Shown: positions 33,005 through 41,434 of the stretch, piece by piece
How positions within the stretch are numbered: the first letter of the stretch is position 1
Layout of the letters: every line of letters starts with the position of its first letter
Assembly: GCF_030283145.1 (NCBI RefSeq)
Contig: NZ_JASNWE010000001.1
Location: 2,216,276-2,280,275 of the forward strand
Direction of reading: 5' to 3'
Origin: Actinomadura xylanilytica
GTDB lineage: Bacteria > Actinomycetota > Actinomycetes > Streptosporangiales > Streptosporangiaceae
Length of the DNA stretch: 64,000 nucleotides
Notes under the pieces: model-generated
The model's database searches: none
Seen by the model: only the letters and a program-made list of their open reading frames with translations
What the model was told of the DNA's origin: nothing
Made by a program: the position numbers and the translations under genes

Positions 33005-34180
33005 CTAGGCGGCCGGTGGGCCCGGTGGGGCGTAGCGGGCCGTCAGTTGCGCGGCCAGATCGTCCGGTAGCAGCGGGACGGCGTCGCGGAGCGCGTCGGG
33101 CGCGGTCGTGTCGGGCAGCTTGAGCGCGAGCCGGACCGCCCTGCGCCGCACACCGGGAGAGGTGTGCCCGAACGCCCTGGCCAGCGCCGCCGCGCAGCCG
33201 TCGGCCAGCTCGGGCGACCGCCGCACCGTCGACTCCAGCCACGCCAGGCCGCCCCGGACGAGGCCGACCTCGCTGCGGAACAGCAGCCCGTCGAGCGCCT
33301 CCACCACGTACTCGGGCTTCAGGTCGGGCAGCTCGCGCAGCAGTCCGGCGGCGAGCTCGGCGACCGGGCCGGGGGCGGACGGGAGCAGCCGGACGTAGTC
33401 GCGGGCGTGGCGGCGCACGTGCCGCCGCCGCGCGTCGAGATCGGCGGGTTCGAGCAGCCGGTGCAGGCTGACGAAGAAGCGCAGGTCGGTGGCCGTCCCG
33501 CCGCGCAGGAACCGGCGGACGCAGCCGTCGAGCAGCGCGCGGCGGTCGACGGCGCCGCGGTCCGCGAGCGTGGCCAGCGTCCGCAGCCAGGAGGTGTTGC
33601 CGCGCAGCGCCCGGCCCACCCCCTCGGCCTCGAAGATCCGCGGCAGCAGCACCGGCAGCATCGGATCCTTGGCGCGGGGCGGCGCGGTCGACACCCAGCC
33701 GACGACGAGGGGATCATGCTCGGGGGGCTCGGCGCCGGTCTCGGCGAGGAGGGCCAGCGCCAGGTCGAGGCCGATGTGCCGGGGGCTGCGCAGCCGCAGC
33801 ACGAGCCGCCGCGCGAGATCGGCCCGCCACGCGTCGTCGCGGTCGTCCCACAGGTCGAGCAGGCGGCCGGTGTCGTCGTGCTCGCCCGCCCAGCGGGAGG
33901 TGAACTCCCGCCGGTTGAGCCACGCCGCGACCGCCGCCGCGCCGCCGAGGGTGCCCGCGCCCGCCGCGCGGAACGCCGCGTCGTCGCCCATGAACGGCCG
34001 CGGGCCGCGGGGTGCCGCCGATCTGAGCAGCTCGGGGAGCCTGCGGGCGACCTCGCGGCGCTCGTCGTCGTCGAGGCCGCGGACGACCTCGGCGACCCCG
34101 TCCGGGTCGTGGGCGTCGATGCGGGCGGCGGTTTCGTTCCACGCGTCGGTCAGGTCGCGCTGCTGCGTCAGGCTCGACAT
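33005..34180 (-). CDS. Helical-repeat (HEAT-like) protein of unknown function, DUF6493-like
   Basis: From the ATG at 34180 the protein has 391 residues; a start at 34210 would add 10. It is almost wholly alpha-helical and rich in Arg, Leu and Asp, with repeated helix pairs such as LLRELPDLKPEYVVEALDGL and ALARAFGHTSPGVRRRAVRLA, suggesting a HEAT/ARM-like solenoid. No catalytic motif, signal peptide or membrane segment is seen. The N-terminal portion recalls DUF6493 proteins, but I hold this loosely. It follows the hairpin that ends the serine hydrolase gene, so it is probably a separate transcription unit. Confidence 0.7.
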   Translation of the reverse strand: MSSLTQQRDLTDAWNETAARIDAHDPDGVAEVVRGLDDDERREVARRLPELLRSAAPRGPRPFMGDDAAFRAAGAGTLGGAAAVAAWLNRREFTSRWAGEHDDTGRLLDLWDDRDDAWRADLARRLVLRLRSPRHIGLDLALALLAETGAEPPEHDPLVVGWVSTAPPRAKDPMLPVLLPRIFEAEGVGRALRGNTSWLRTLATLADRGAVDRRALLDGCVRRFLRGGTATDLRFFVSLHRLLEPADLDARRRHVRRHARDYVRLLPSAPGPVAELAAGLLRELPDLKPEYVVEALDGLLFRSEVGLVRGGLAWLESTVRRSPELADGCAAALARAFGHTSPGVRRRAVRLALKLPDTTAPDALRDAVPLLPDDLAAQLTARYAPPGPPAA

Positions 34181-34196
34181 GCCCCGGACGCTAGGG

Positions 34197-34228
34197 GGCG
34201 CCTCTGACACAACGGTGTCAGAGGCGCC
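34197..34228. terminator. Strong hairpin downstream of the serine hydrolase gene
   Basis: Perfect 14-bp arms (GGCGCCTCTGACAC and GTGTCAGAGGCGCC) around the 4-nt loop AACG. It begins 7 bases after the serine hydrolase stop on the minus strand and sits just ahead of the helical-repeat gene. There is no T-run, which is usual for actinobacterial terminators. Confidence 0.7.
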
Positions 34229-34234
34229 GCGGCG

Positions 34235-35632
34235 TCAGGGACGGAACGCCCGGAACTGCAACGGCAGCGGCTGGACGGGGGTCTCGCCGCCCGACTTCGT
34301 CGTGGCGCCCTCGCCGCCGCACAGCGCCTGCACCAGGTGGGCGGAGAGCGCGTTGTCGACCGGGTGCGGCATCGGCGCGCCCTCGCCGTTGAGCTGCTGG
34401 TACTTCATCAGGTTGAGGCTCACCGACACCTGGCGGCGGCCGTCGGCGCTCGACAGCGACTGCGTCCCGGCACCGAACACCGCCCCGTCGTGGCCCCAGA
34501 ACCGTCCGCACGGCAGGTCGAGCGCGTAGATGCCGAGGCCGTAGTTCATCGTGACGTTGCCCTCGGCGTCCTTGACCGGCACCGTCTTCTGCATCTCGGC
34601 CAGCGACGCCTTGGAGGTCAGGCCGCCGGTCAGCAGGGTGCGGTAGAACCGGTTGAGGTCGTCCATCGTGGAGACCAGCGCGCCGGCCGTCCAGGCCCAG
34701 CTCATGTCATAGGTGCTGTAGTCGCGCGGCGGCTTCACGTGCTGGTACAGCGACTCGTACATCTTGGAGTGCGGCCCGTCGAGCCGGGCGCCCTTCGGGA
34801 AGTAGGTGTGCTTGAGCCCGGCCTTCCCGATGACCTCGCGCGCGATGTAGGTCTCGGCCTTGCCGCCGGTGGCCTTCTCCAGGAGCAGCCCGGCGATCAC
34901 GTAGTTGGTGTTGGAGTAGGACCAGCGCTCGCCGGGCGTACCGGTGCGCGGCAGCGACAGCCCCCAGTTGACGAGCTGCTCGGGCCGCAGCCTCCGGTGC
35001 CGGCCCTCGTCCAGGCTGGACGGCGACAGTTCGGCGAGCGAGGGGAACGCGATGCTCACGTAGTCGCCGATCCCGCTGGTGTGGTTCAGGACCATCCGGA
35101 CGGTCACCTGCCGGCCGAGCTCCCCGGGGAACAGCTCCGGCAGGTAGATGCCGATCGGCTCGTCGAGGCCGAGCCGTCCGCGCTCGACCTGCTGCATCAC
35201 CGCGGTCGCGACGAACGACTTGGTGATGCTCCCGATGCGCTGCTCCATGCCCGGCTTCACGGGACGCCCGGAGCGCACGTCGGCGACACCGGACGCCCCG
35301 TCCCACTGCCGCTTCCCGTCGCGGACCGCCGAGACCAGGCCGTACATGCCCGCCGCGTGGGTGGCGTCGAGCGTGGCCGAGAGCTTGGCGCGGTCCATTC
35401 CGGCCGGGCTCGGCGGCGGCGAGGCCGGCAGGGCGGCGAGGCCCGGGCCCGCGGGGGCCGCCGGGACGGCGCCGACGCCCGGGACGAACGCGCCGCCCGG
35501 CATCGGCACGGTGCCCGCCCCCGGTGTGACGGGTCCGGCGGCCGACGCGGAGCCCGGCACCATCGACACCGCCAGCACCGCCGCCATGCCCACTCCCGCG
35601 AGCCTCAGCCGTACGAACCGACTCGTCGCCAT
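34235..35632 (-). CDS. Secreted class C beta-lactamase/DD-peptidase-type serine hydrolase
   Basis: From the ATG at 35632 the protein has 465 residues, opening with a Sec signal peptide (MATSRFVRLRLAGVGMAAVL, cleavage after ASA at about 31). A Pro/Gly/Ala-rich linker runs to about residue 78. The penicillin-binding fold has SITK (nucleophile Ser135, Lys138), YSN (Tyr239-Asn241) and HDGAVFGAG in place of the KTG strand. A long form from 35719 would hide the signal peptide and is unlikely. It could be a D-Ala-D-Ala carboxypeptidase, an esterase or a beta-lactamase. Export to the wall is clear, the substrate is not. Confidence 0.9.
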   Translation of the reverse strand: MATSRFVRLRLAGVGMAAVLAVSMVPGSASAAGPVTPGAGTVPMPGGAFVPGVGAVPAAPAGPGLAALPASPPPSPAGMDRAKLSATLDATHAAGMYGLVSAVRDGKRQWDGASGVADVRSGRPVKPGMEQRIGSITKSFVATAVMQQVERGRLGLDEPIGIYLPELFPGELGRQVTVRMVLNHTSGIGDYVSIAFPSLAELSPSSLDEGRHRRLRPEQLVNWGLSLPRTGTPGERWSYSNTNYVIAGLLLEKATGGKAETYIAREVIGKAGLKHTYFPKGARLDGPHSKMYESLYQHVKPPRDYSTYDMSWAWTAGALVSTMDDLNRFYRTLLTGGLTSKASLAEMQKTVPVKDAEGNVTMNYGLGIYALDLPCGRFWGHDGAVFGAGTQSLSSADGRRQVSVSLNLMKYQQLNGEGAPMPHPVDNALSAHLVQALCGGEGATTKSGGETPVQPLPLQFRAFRP

Positions 35633-36002
35633 TCCGCCTACTCTCCCGTCCATGCCGTGCCAGGAGAAGTCTTCCCGGACAATCTCCCCAGTGTCATCCC
35701 ACCGCAGGAGGAGTTCCACATTCCGCCGAAGTCACCCCGGGAGAGGATGATCACAACGGGCTCGGCCGGCCAGGTGGGCGCCCCCGTTGACGTGCACGAT
35801 CTGTCCCGTGATGTGCCCGGCCCCGGGCGACGCGGGGAAGGCGATAGTAGCCGCGACGTCACCCGTGGTCCCGGCCCCGCCCGGTGGCCGTGCCGGCGAT
35901 GAGCGCGGCCCGCCGCTCGCCGGCCGGGTGCACGGCGGACGCCCCGGCCGCCGCTGACGACCGGGGCGTCCGCACGGCTGCCGGGGCGGCCGTGGCGTCC
36001 GT
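35633..36002. other. Intergenic region holding a decayed dehydrogenase end
   Basis: This 370-bp gap between the serine hydrolase start and the sigma factor stop contains the remnant at 35732-35863. The stretch 35900-36000 is a G+C-rich Ala/Gly/Arg-coding-like sequence with no start or recognisable product. It includes GACGCCCCGG and its mirror CCGGGGCGTC (35938-35947 and 35961-35970), which could act as the terminator of the sigma factor gene. Confidence 0.45.
35732..35863 (-). pseudogene. C-terminal remnant of a short-chain dehydrogenase (FabG-like)
   Basis: Read on the minus strand from 35863, the frame gives GDVAATIAFPASPGAGHITG and then QIVHVNGGAHLAG, ending at TGA 35732-35734. This is the conserved end of SDR enzymes (xDVAxxIAFLASxxAxxITGQxxxVNGG). 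Nothing SDR-like lies upstream in any frame: no TGxxxGxG site and no YxxxK. The preceding residues are Pro/Gly-rich, so only about 40 codons survive. The frame itself is intact, suggesting that deletion rather than point mutation removed the rest. Confidence 0.75.
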
Positions 36003-36896
36003 TCAGCCGAGCATGTCGGCCAGGACCATGCGGCGGGACGGGTGGCGCAGCTTGTGCAGGCCCTTCGACTCGATCTGCCGGATGCGCTCGCGGGTGACCC
36101 CGTACATCCGGCCGACCTCCTCCAGCGTCTTGGGCTCGCCGCCGGCCAGGCCGAAGCGCAGCGAGATCACCCCGGCCTCGCGCTCGCTGAGGGTGTCGAG
36201 CACGCTGTCGAGCCGGTCGCGCAGCAGCGAGGCGGCGACGACGTCGGCCGGGTCGCCGGCGTCCAGGTCCTCGATCATGTCGCCCAGCTCGCCCGCGCCC
36301 TCCTCGCCGAGCGGGGTGTGCAGGGAGATCGGGTCGCGGGCGTGGCGCTGGAGCGCGCGCACCCGCTCGGGGGTCAGCTCCAGCTCGACCGCCAGCTCGG
36401 CCGGGGTGGGGTCGCGGCCGAGGTCCTGGGCCAGGCTGCGCTGCGCCCGGGTCATCCGGTTGATCACCTCGACCACGTGCACCGGGATGCGGATGGTGCG
36501 GCTCTGGTCGGCCAGCGCGCGGCTGATCGCCTGCTTGATCCACCAGACCGCGTAGGTGGAGAACTTCAGGCCGCGGCGGTACTCGAACTTCTCCACCGCG
36601 CGGATCAGCCCGAGATTGCCCTCCTGGATCAGGTCGGTCAGCGGCAGGCCGCGGCCGAGGTAACGCTTGGCGAGGGAGACGACCAGCCGCAGGTTCGCCT
36701 CGACCATGTGGTCCTTGGCCCGGCGACCGTCGGCGGCGATCCACTCCAGGTCATCCCGGTCGTCCTCGGCGAGCGCGGCCGGTGCGGCCAGGCGCTCGCG
36801 GGCGAACAGCCCGGCCTCGATCCGCTTGGCCAGGTCGACCTCCTGTTCGGCGGTCAGCAGCGGGGTCCGACCGATGCGGGAGAGGTAGTCCTTCAT
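36003..36896 (-). CDS. Group 2 sigma-70 factor (HrdB/SigB-like, no region 1.1)
   Basis: A 297-residue factor from the ATG at 36896. Region 1.2 begins [20 protein letters not shown]. Region 2 has [21 protein letters not shown] and [14 protein letters not shown], region 3 spans about 165-240, and region 4 has [20 protein letters not shown] and ends KLRHPSRR. The acidic N-terminal domain of primary sigma factors is absent. No ribosome binding site precedes the ATG. Instead AGAGGAAG stands 7 bases before an in-frame CTG at 36947, which would add 17 residues. No anti-sigma gene is adjacent, so it is probably a stress or stationary-phase factor. Confidence 0.93.
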   Translation of the reverse strand: MKDYLSRIGRTPLLTAEQEVDLAKRIEAGLFARERLAAPAALAEDDRDDLEWIAADGRRAKDHMVEANLRLVVSLAKRYLGRGLPLTDLIQEGNLGLIRAVEKFEYRRGLKFSTYAVWWIKQAISRALADQSRTIRIPVHVVEVINRMTRAQRSLAQDLGRDPTPAELAVELELTPERVRALQRHARDPISLHTPLGEEGAGELGDMIEDLDAGDPADVVAASLLRDRLDSVLDTLSEREAGVISLRFGLAGGEPKTLEEVGRMYGVTRERIRQIESKGLHKLRHPSRRMVLADMLG

Positions 36897-37078
36897 CGGG
36901 TCGGCGCCGGCGCTGGGGGGCGTGGCGCGGGCGTGTCTACGGTTCAGGGCGCTTCCTCTTTCTCGTCCGTCGGAGGGTGTCCGGCGCGCAACGTGGCCGT
37001 ACCCCGCGGGAAGGCCGCACACACCCGTAGGAGGGGGGCGGCCTCTGAACGCCGGCGGCGCGCGGCCCGTGGCGACCT

Positions 37079-37594
37079 TCAGGCATCGCGGGCCGCATAC
37101 CGCTCGTTCACGGCGTCGAGCACCATCCGCCAGGGAAGCCGTTTCGGCTCGCGCGGACCGTCCAGCAGGACGGTCACTCCCCACGAACGCAGCAGCGCGA
37201 GGTTCTGCTGGAATCGAGGATGCGCCATATGCGCCCGGTTGCTGTGCGGCACCACGACGGTCGGCAGCCCGAGCCCGTAACCCTCGACCAGGTACCCCAG
37301 CGCGACCGTGTCGCAGATGCCCGCACCCCACTTGTTGATGGTGTTCACGGTCGCCGGCGCGACGACGAGCGCGTCCGGCATCGGCAGCGCGTCCGGCTCG
37401 CCGGGCTGCTTGTACTCGCTGCGGACAGGGAACCCGGTCAGCTTCTCCAGACGCGGGACGTCGACGAAGCGCCGTCCGTAGGGCGTGGTCAGGACGCACA
37501 CCGTCCACCCGTCCGCCTGGGCCGGCTCGACCAGTTCATGCGCGTTCTCCGACGGAAACGCACCGCAGCAGATCACATACAGGACTCGGCTCAT
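37079..37594 (-). CDS. Flavoprotein of the HFCD/phosphopantothenoylcysteine decarboxylase family
   Basis: A 171-residue protein from the ATG at 37594. The N-terminal strand [10 protein letters not shown] and the FMN/substrate motif [20 protein letters not shown] identify the homo-oligomeric flavin-containing Cys decarboxylase fold. CoaC, EpiD and related oxidative decarboxylases share it. No coaB domain or lanthipeptide precursor is nearby, and CoaBC would be about 400 residues, so this stand-alone protein is probably a secondary-metabolism or orphan member. It lies upstream of the sigma gene on the same strand with a 182-bp gap. Confidence 0.85.
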   Translation of the reverse strand: MSRVLYVICCGAFPSENAHELVEPAQADGWTVCVLTTPYGRRFVDVPRLEKLTGFPVRSEYKQPGEPDALPMPDALVVAPATVNTINKWGAGICDTVALGYLVEGYGLGLPTVVVPHSNRAHMAHPRFQQNLALLRSWGVTVLLDGPREPKRLPWRMVLDAVNERYAARDA

Positions 37595-37751
37595 ACCGCA
37601 TGGTGCGCACGAGCCCGCCGGACAAGGCAAGGCGGGCGGCCTCAGCGGCTCGCGTGTCGCTGCCGCCGGGCCGGGTCCTCGGACGCGGGACCGGGACCGG
37701 GACCGGGGCCGGTCCCGCGTCCGAGGGCCGTCGGGGCCGCCGGGTCGTCGG

Positions 37752-40700
37752 TCAGGCGATGACCAGGAGCAGGTCGCCCGCCTGCACCGGGGTGGCCCCG
37801 GCGACGGCGAGGCGGGTGACGGTGCCGGCCACCGGGGCGGTGATCGCGGCCTCCATCTTCATCGCCTCGATGGTGGCGACCACGTCGCCGGCGGCGACCT
37901 CGTCGCCCTTGGCGGCGCGCAGCGTGACCGAGCCGTCGAACGGCGCGGCGACCTGGCCGGGGTCGTTCGGGTCGGCGCGCTCGACCGGCGCCACGTCGGA
38001 CGCGACCGACTTGTCGCGGACGCCGAGCGTGCGGAGCTGCCCGTTGACCGTGCAGATGACCTGCCGGACGCCCGCCTCGTCGATGTCGCCGACCGCTTCG
38101 AGCCCGGCCAGCACGCGGACGCCCGGTTCGAGGTCGAACGACACCTCGTGCCCCTGCCGCAGCCCGTACAGGAACGGGCCGGTCGGGAGCACCGACAGGT
38201 CGCCGAACGACGCGCGGGCCTCCCGGTAGTCCTTGGCGGGGCCGGGGAACAGCAAGCGGTCGAGCGTGTCGCGGACGCCCGGCCCGGCGAGGGCCTTCTC
38301 CTCGTCGGCGGTGAGCTCCGCGCGGGCGGGGGTGTGCTGCCGTCCGGCGAGGGCCTTGCCGCGGAACGGCTCGGGCCAGCCGCCGGGCGGGTCGCCCAGC
38401 TCCCCGGTCAGGAACCCGGTCACGCTGTCGGGGATGTCGTACCGCTCGGGGTTCTCGGCGAAGTCGTCCGGGTCCGCGCCGGCCGCGACCAGGTGCAGCG
38501 CGAGGTCGCCGACGACCTTGCTGGACGGGGTGACCTTGACCAGGCGGCCGAGGATCCGGTCGGCGGCGGCGTAGAGCCGCTCGATCTCCTCGAAGCGGTC
38601 GCCGAGGCCGAGCGCGACGGCCTGCTGCCGCAGGTTGGACAGCTGCCCGCCGGGGATCTCGTGGTGGTACACGCGGCCGGTCGGCGCCGGGATGCCCATC
38701 TCGAACGGCGCGTACAGCGTGCGGACGGCCTCCCAGTAGGGCTCCATCGCCGTGAGCGCGTCCAGGTCGAGGCCGGTGGCGCGCCCGGTGTAGTCGGTGT
38801 GCGCGACGATCGCCTGGAGCGGCGGCTGGCTGGTCGTCCCCGACAGCGGCGCGGCGGCGCCGTCCACCGCGTCCACCCCGGCCTCGATCGCGGCGAGGTA
38901 GGTGGCGAGCTGGCCGCCCGCGGTGTCGTGGGTGTGCAGGTGGACGGGCAGGTCGAAGCGCTCGCGCAGCACGGTGATCAGGGTGCGGGCGGCGGGGGCG
39001 CGCAGCAGCCCGGCCATGTCCTTGACGCACAGGACGTGCACGCCCGCGTCCACGAGCTGCTCGGCGAGCCGCAGGTAGTAGTCGAGCGTGTAGATCGTCT
39101 CGGCGGGCGAGGACAGGTCGCCGGTGTAGCAGAGCGTGCCCTCGACGAGCGCGTGCGTCTGGAGGCCCGCGTCGATGGCGGGACGCATCCGCTCGACGTC
39201 GTTGAGCGCGTCGAACACCCGGAAGATGTCGACGCCGGTGCGCGCCGCCTCAGCGACGAACGCGCGGGCGACCGAGTCGGGGTAGGGCGTGTAGCCGACG
39301 GTGTTGCGCCCGCGCAGCAGCATCTGGATGCACAGGTTCGGCGCGGCCTCGCGGATCGCGGCGAGCCGGTCCCACGGCGACTCGCCGAGGAAGCGCAGCG
39401 CGACGTCGTAGGTGGCGCCTCCCCACGCCTCCAGCGACAGGAGCTGCGGGGTCGTCCGCGCCAGGTGCGGCGCGGCGGTCACCAGGTCGTAGGTGCGGAC
39501 GCGGGTCGCCAGCAGCGACTGGTGCGCGTCGCGGAACGTGGTGTCGGTGACGGCCAGCGCGTCCTGCGCGCGGAGTTGTTCGGCGAACGCGCGCGGCCCG
39601 AGCGCCAGCAGCCGGTCGCGGGAGCCCTCGGGGAACGGCGCGTCGGCGTCGAGCGCGGGGAGCTTGCCGGCCGGGTCGAGGTCGGTGGGCGCCTCGCCGT
39701 TCGGCCGGTTCACGGTGACGTCGGCGAGGAAGCGGACCAGCCGGGTCGCGCGGTCGCCGCTGGACCGGGCGGTGAGCAGCTCGGGATGCTCGGCGATGTA
39801 GGCGGTGGTGACGCCGCCGGCGTCGAAGTCGGGCTCGTCCAGCAGGGCCTGGAGGAAGGGGATGTTGGTGGCGACGCCGCGGATGCGGAACTCGGCGACC
39901 GCGCGCCGGGCCCGCCGCACCGCCTCCTCGAACGTCCGGCCCCGGCAGGTCAGCTTGACCAGCAGCGAGTCGAAGTGCGGGGTGACGACGGCGCCCGCGT
40001 GGGTGGTGCCGGTGTCCAGCCGCACCCCGGCGCCGCCCGGCGACCGGTAGGTGGAGATCTTGCCGGTGTCGGGACGGAACCCGTTCGCCGGGTTCTCGGT
40101 GGTGATGCGGCACTGCACGGCGAACCCGGAGACCTGCACGCTCTCCTGCGCGATGCCGAGGCCGGCGAGGGTCTCGCCGCCCGCGACGCGCAACTGGGCC
40201 TGCACCAGGTCGATGCCGGTGACCTCCTCGGTCACGGTGTGCTCGACCTGGATCCGGGGGTTCATCTCGATGAAGACGTGCCGGCCGCGGTCGTCCAGGA
40301 GGAACTCGACCGTGCCCGCGTTGACGTAGCCGATCTCGCGGGCGAACGTCACCGCGTCCTGGCAGAGCCGCTCGGCGACGGCGGGGTCGAGCCGCGGCGC
40401 GGGCGCGATCTCGACGACCTTCTGGTGCCGGCGCTGCACCGAGCAGTCGCGCTCGCGCAGGTGCACGGTGTGCCCGGCGCCGTCGGCGAGGACCTGCACC
40501 TCGATGTGCCGGGGCCGGTCGACGGCCTGCTCCAGGAACACCGTCGCGTCGCCGAAGGCGCTCTCTGCCTCGCGGCGCGCGGCGTCGACCGCGGCCTCCA
40601 GGTCCTCGCGCCGGTCGACGCGGCGCAGCCCGCGCCCGCCGCCGCCCGCGGCGGCCTTGACGAACAGCGGGAAGCCGACCTCGTCGGCGCAGGCCAGCTC

Positions 40701-41123
40701 GGCGCCCGGCTCCGGGGTGGCCGAGCCGAGCACCGGCAGGCCCGCGCGCCGGGCCGCCGCCACCGCCTCGATCTTGTTGCCGGCCAGGTTCAGCACGGCC
40801 GAGGACGGGCCGACGAACGTCAGCCCGTTGCGCTCGCACGCCTCGGCCAGCTCGGGGCTCTCGGACAGGAATCCGTAGCCGGGGTAGACGGCGTCGGCGC
40901 CGACGCGCAGCGCGGTCTCCACGATGCCCGCGACGTCGAGGTAGGCGCGGACCGGGTGCCCGTGCTCGCCGATCTCGTACGCCTCGTCGGCCTTCTGGCG
41001 GTGCAGGGACAGTCGGTCTTCGTAGGCGTACACCGCCACGCTGGCGATGCCGAGTTCGTAGGCGGCGCGGAACGCCCGTACGGCGATCTCACCCCGGTTG
41101 GCGACGAGTACTTTCCTGATCAC
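37752..41123 (-). CDS. pyc: Pyruvate carboxylase
   Basis: A 1,123-residue protein, the normal length for the single-chain enzyme, from GTG 41123. The biotin carboxylase domain covers about 1-450 (MIRKVLVANRGEIAVRAFRA; Gly-rich ATP loop GGGGRGLRRV; ECSIQ-like RDCSVQRRHQK). The carboxyltransferase domain covers about 525-810 (TDTTFRDAHQSLLATRVRT; metal His pair HLHTHDTAGG). The PYC/OADA allosteric region and biotinyl domain follow, with AMKME and the biotinylated Lys1089. It converts pyruvate, bicarbonate and ATP to oxaloacetate and refills the TCA cycle. A 50-codon frame overlaps its start. Confidence 0.97.
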   Translation of the reverse strand: MIRKVLVANRGEIAVRAFRAAYELGIASVAVYAYEDRLSLHRQKADEAYEIGEHGHPVRAYLDVAGIVETALRVGADAVYPGYGFLSESPELAEACERNGLTFVGPSSAVLNLAGNKIEAVAAARRAGLPVLGSATPEPGAELACADEVGFPLFVKAAAGGGGRGLRRVDRREDLEAAVDAARREAESAFGDATVFLEQAVDRPRHIEVQVLADGAGHTVHLRERDCSVQRRHQKVVEIAPAPRLDPAVAERLCQDAVTFAREIGYVNAGTVEFLLDDRGRHVFIEMNPRIQVEHTVTEEVTGIDLVQAQLRVAGGETLAGLGIAQESVQVSGFAVQCRITTENPANGFRPDTGKISTYRSPGGAGVRLDTGTTHAGAVVTPHFDSLLVKLTCRGRTFEEAVRRARRAVAEFRIRGVATNIPFLQALLDEPDFDAGGVTTAYIAEHPELLTARSSGDRATRLVRFLADVTVNRPNGEAPTDLDPAGKLPALDADAPFPEGSRDRLLALGPRAFAEQLRAQDALAVTDTTFRDAHQSLLATRVRTYDLVTAAPHLARTTPQLLSLEAWGGATYDVALRFLGESPWDRLAAIREAAPNLCIQMLLRGRNTVGYTPYPDSVARAFVAEAARTGVDIFRVFDALNDVERMRPAIDAGLQTHALVEGTLCYTGDLSSPAETIYTLDYYLRLAEQLVDAGVHVLCVKDMAGLLRAPAARTLITVLRERFDLPVHLHTHDTAGGQLATYLAAIEAGVDAVDGAAAPLSGTTSQPPLQAIVAHTDYTGRATGLDLDALTAMEPYWEAVRTLYAPFEMGIPAPTGRVYHHEIPGGQLSNLRQQAVALGLGDRFEEIERLYAAADRILGRLVKVTPSSKVVGDLALHLVAAGADPDDFAENPERYDIPDSVTGFLTGELGDPPGGWPEPFRGKALAGRQHTPARAELTADEEKALAGPGVRDTLDRLLFPGPAKDYREARASFGDLSVLPTGPFLYGLRQGHEVSFDLEPGVRVLAGLEAVGDIDEAGVRQVICTVNGQLRTLGVRDKSVASDVAPVERADPNDPGQVAAPFDGSVTLRAAKGDEVAAGDVVATIEAMKMEAAITAPVAGTVTRLAVAGATPVQAGDLLLVIA

Positions 41124-41272
41124 GGCGTCCCCCAGGAGAGGAGTTGTGCGAGACCGATCCCGGGGGGTGCTAGCGAAGGCGTCGGCGGATTTCCCGGGGT
41201 CGGCCCCTCGGTGAAGGTGACCGGCCGGCCCAGGACGATGACCCCGGGAACGGCTTCGAGCGTGGCCAACAT
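41120..41272 (-). CDS. Possible 50-residue leader ORF coupled to pyc
   Basis: ATG 41272 opens a 50-codon frame (MLATLEAVPGVIVLGRPVTF, then Thr/Pro-rich, ending LLSWGTP) whose TGA overlaps the GTG start of pyc as GTGA. There is no good ribosome binding site and no recognised family, and open frames of this size are common in such G+C-rich DNA. The exact overlap with the pyc start is the only argument for translation. Confidence 0.25.
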   Translation of the reverse strand: MLATLEAVPGVIVLGRPVTFTEGPTPGNPPTPSLAPPGIGLAQLLSWGTP

Positions 41273-41434
41273 AGCGGGCCGTCGATGGACGGGCTTTACC
41301 CGGCCTCGCCGAGGTCATGCATCGCCCGGCACTTCCGGCACTCCCGGCGCGAGCAGTAGGGAACGCTGCATACCCCCCGGACCGTCGTACTCGTTACGCT
41401 ACTCGGGCAAGATCGCCGATTCCGGGGGGACTTC
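41124..41434. promoter_or_regulatory. Divergent region between pyc and the first receptor kinase gene
   Basis: This 311-bp region carries the possible 50-codon leader on the pyc side. On the kinase side, TACGCT (41395-41400) lies 35 bases before the GTG and looks like an actinobacterial TANNNT -10 element. No clear -35 partner exists. Around 41296-41370 the minus strand would encode a Cys-rich tail (VPYCSRRECRKCRAMHDLG), but no start codon serves it. Confidence 0.4.

Noticed and set aside
41296..41380. Cys-rich minus-strand peptide (YCSRRECRKC)
   Set aside because: It looked like a small metal-binding protein, but no start codon or ribosome binding site serves the frame.
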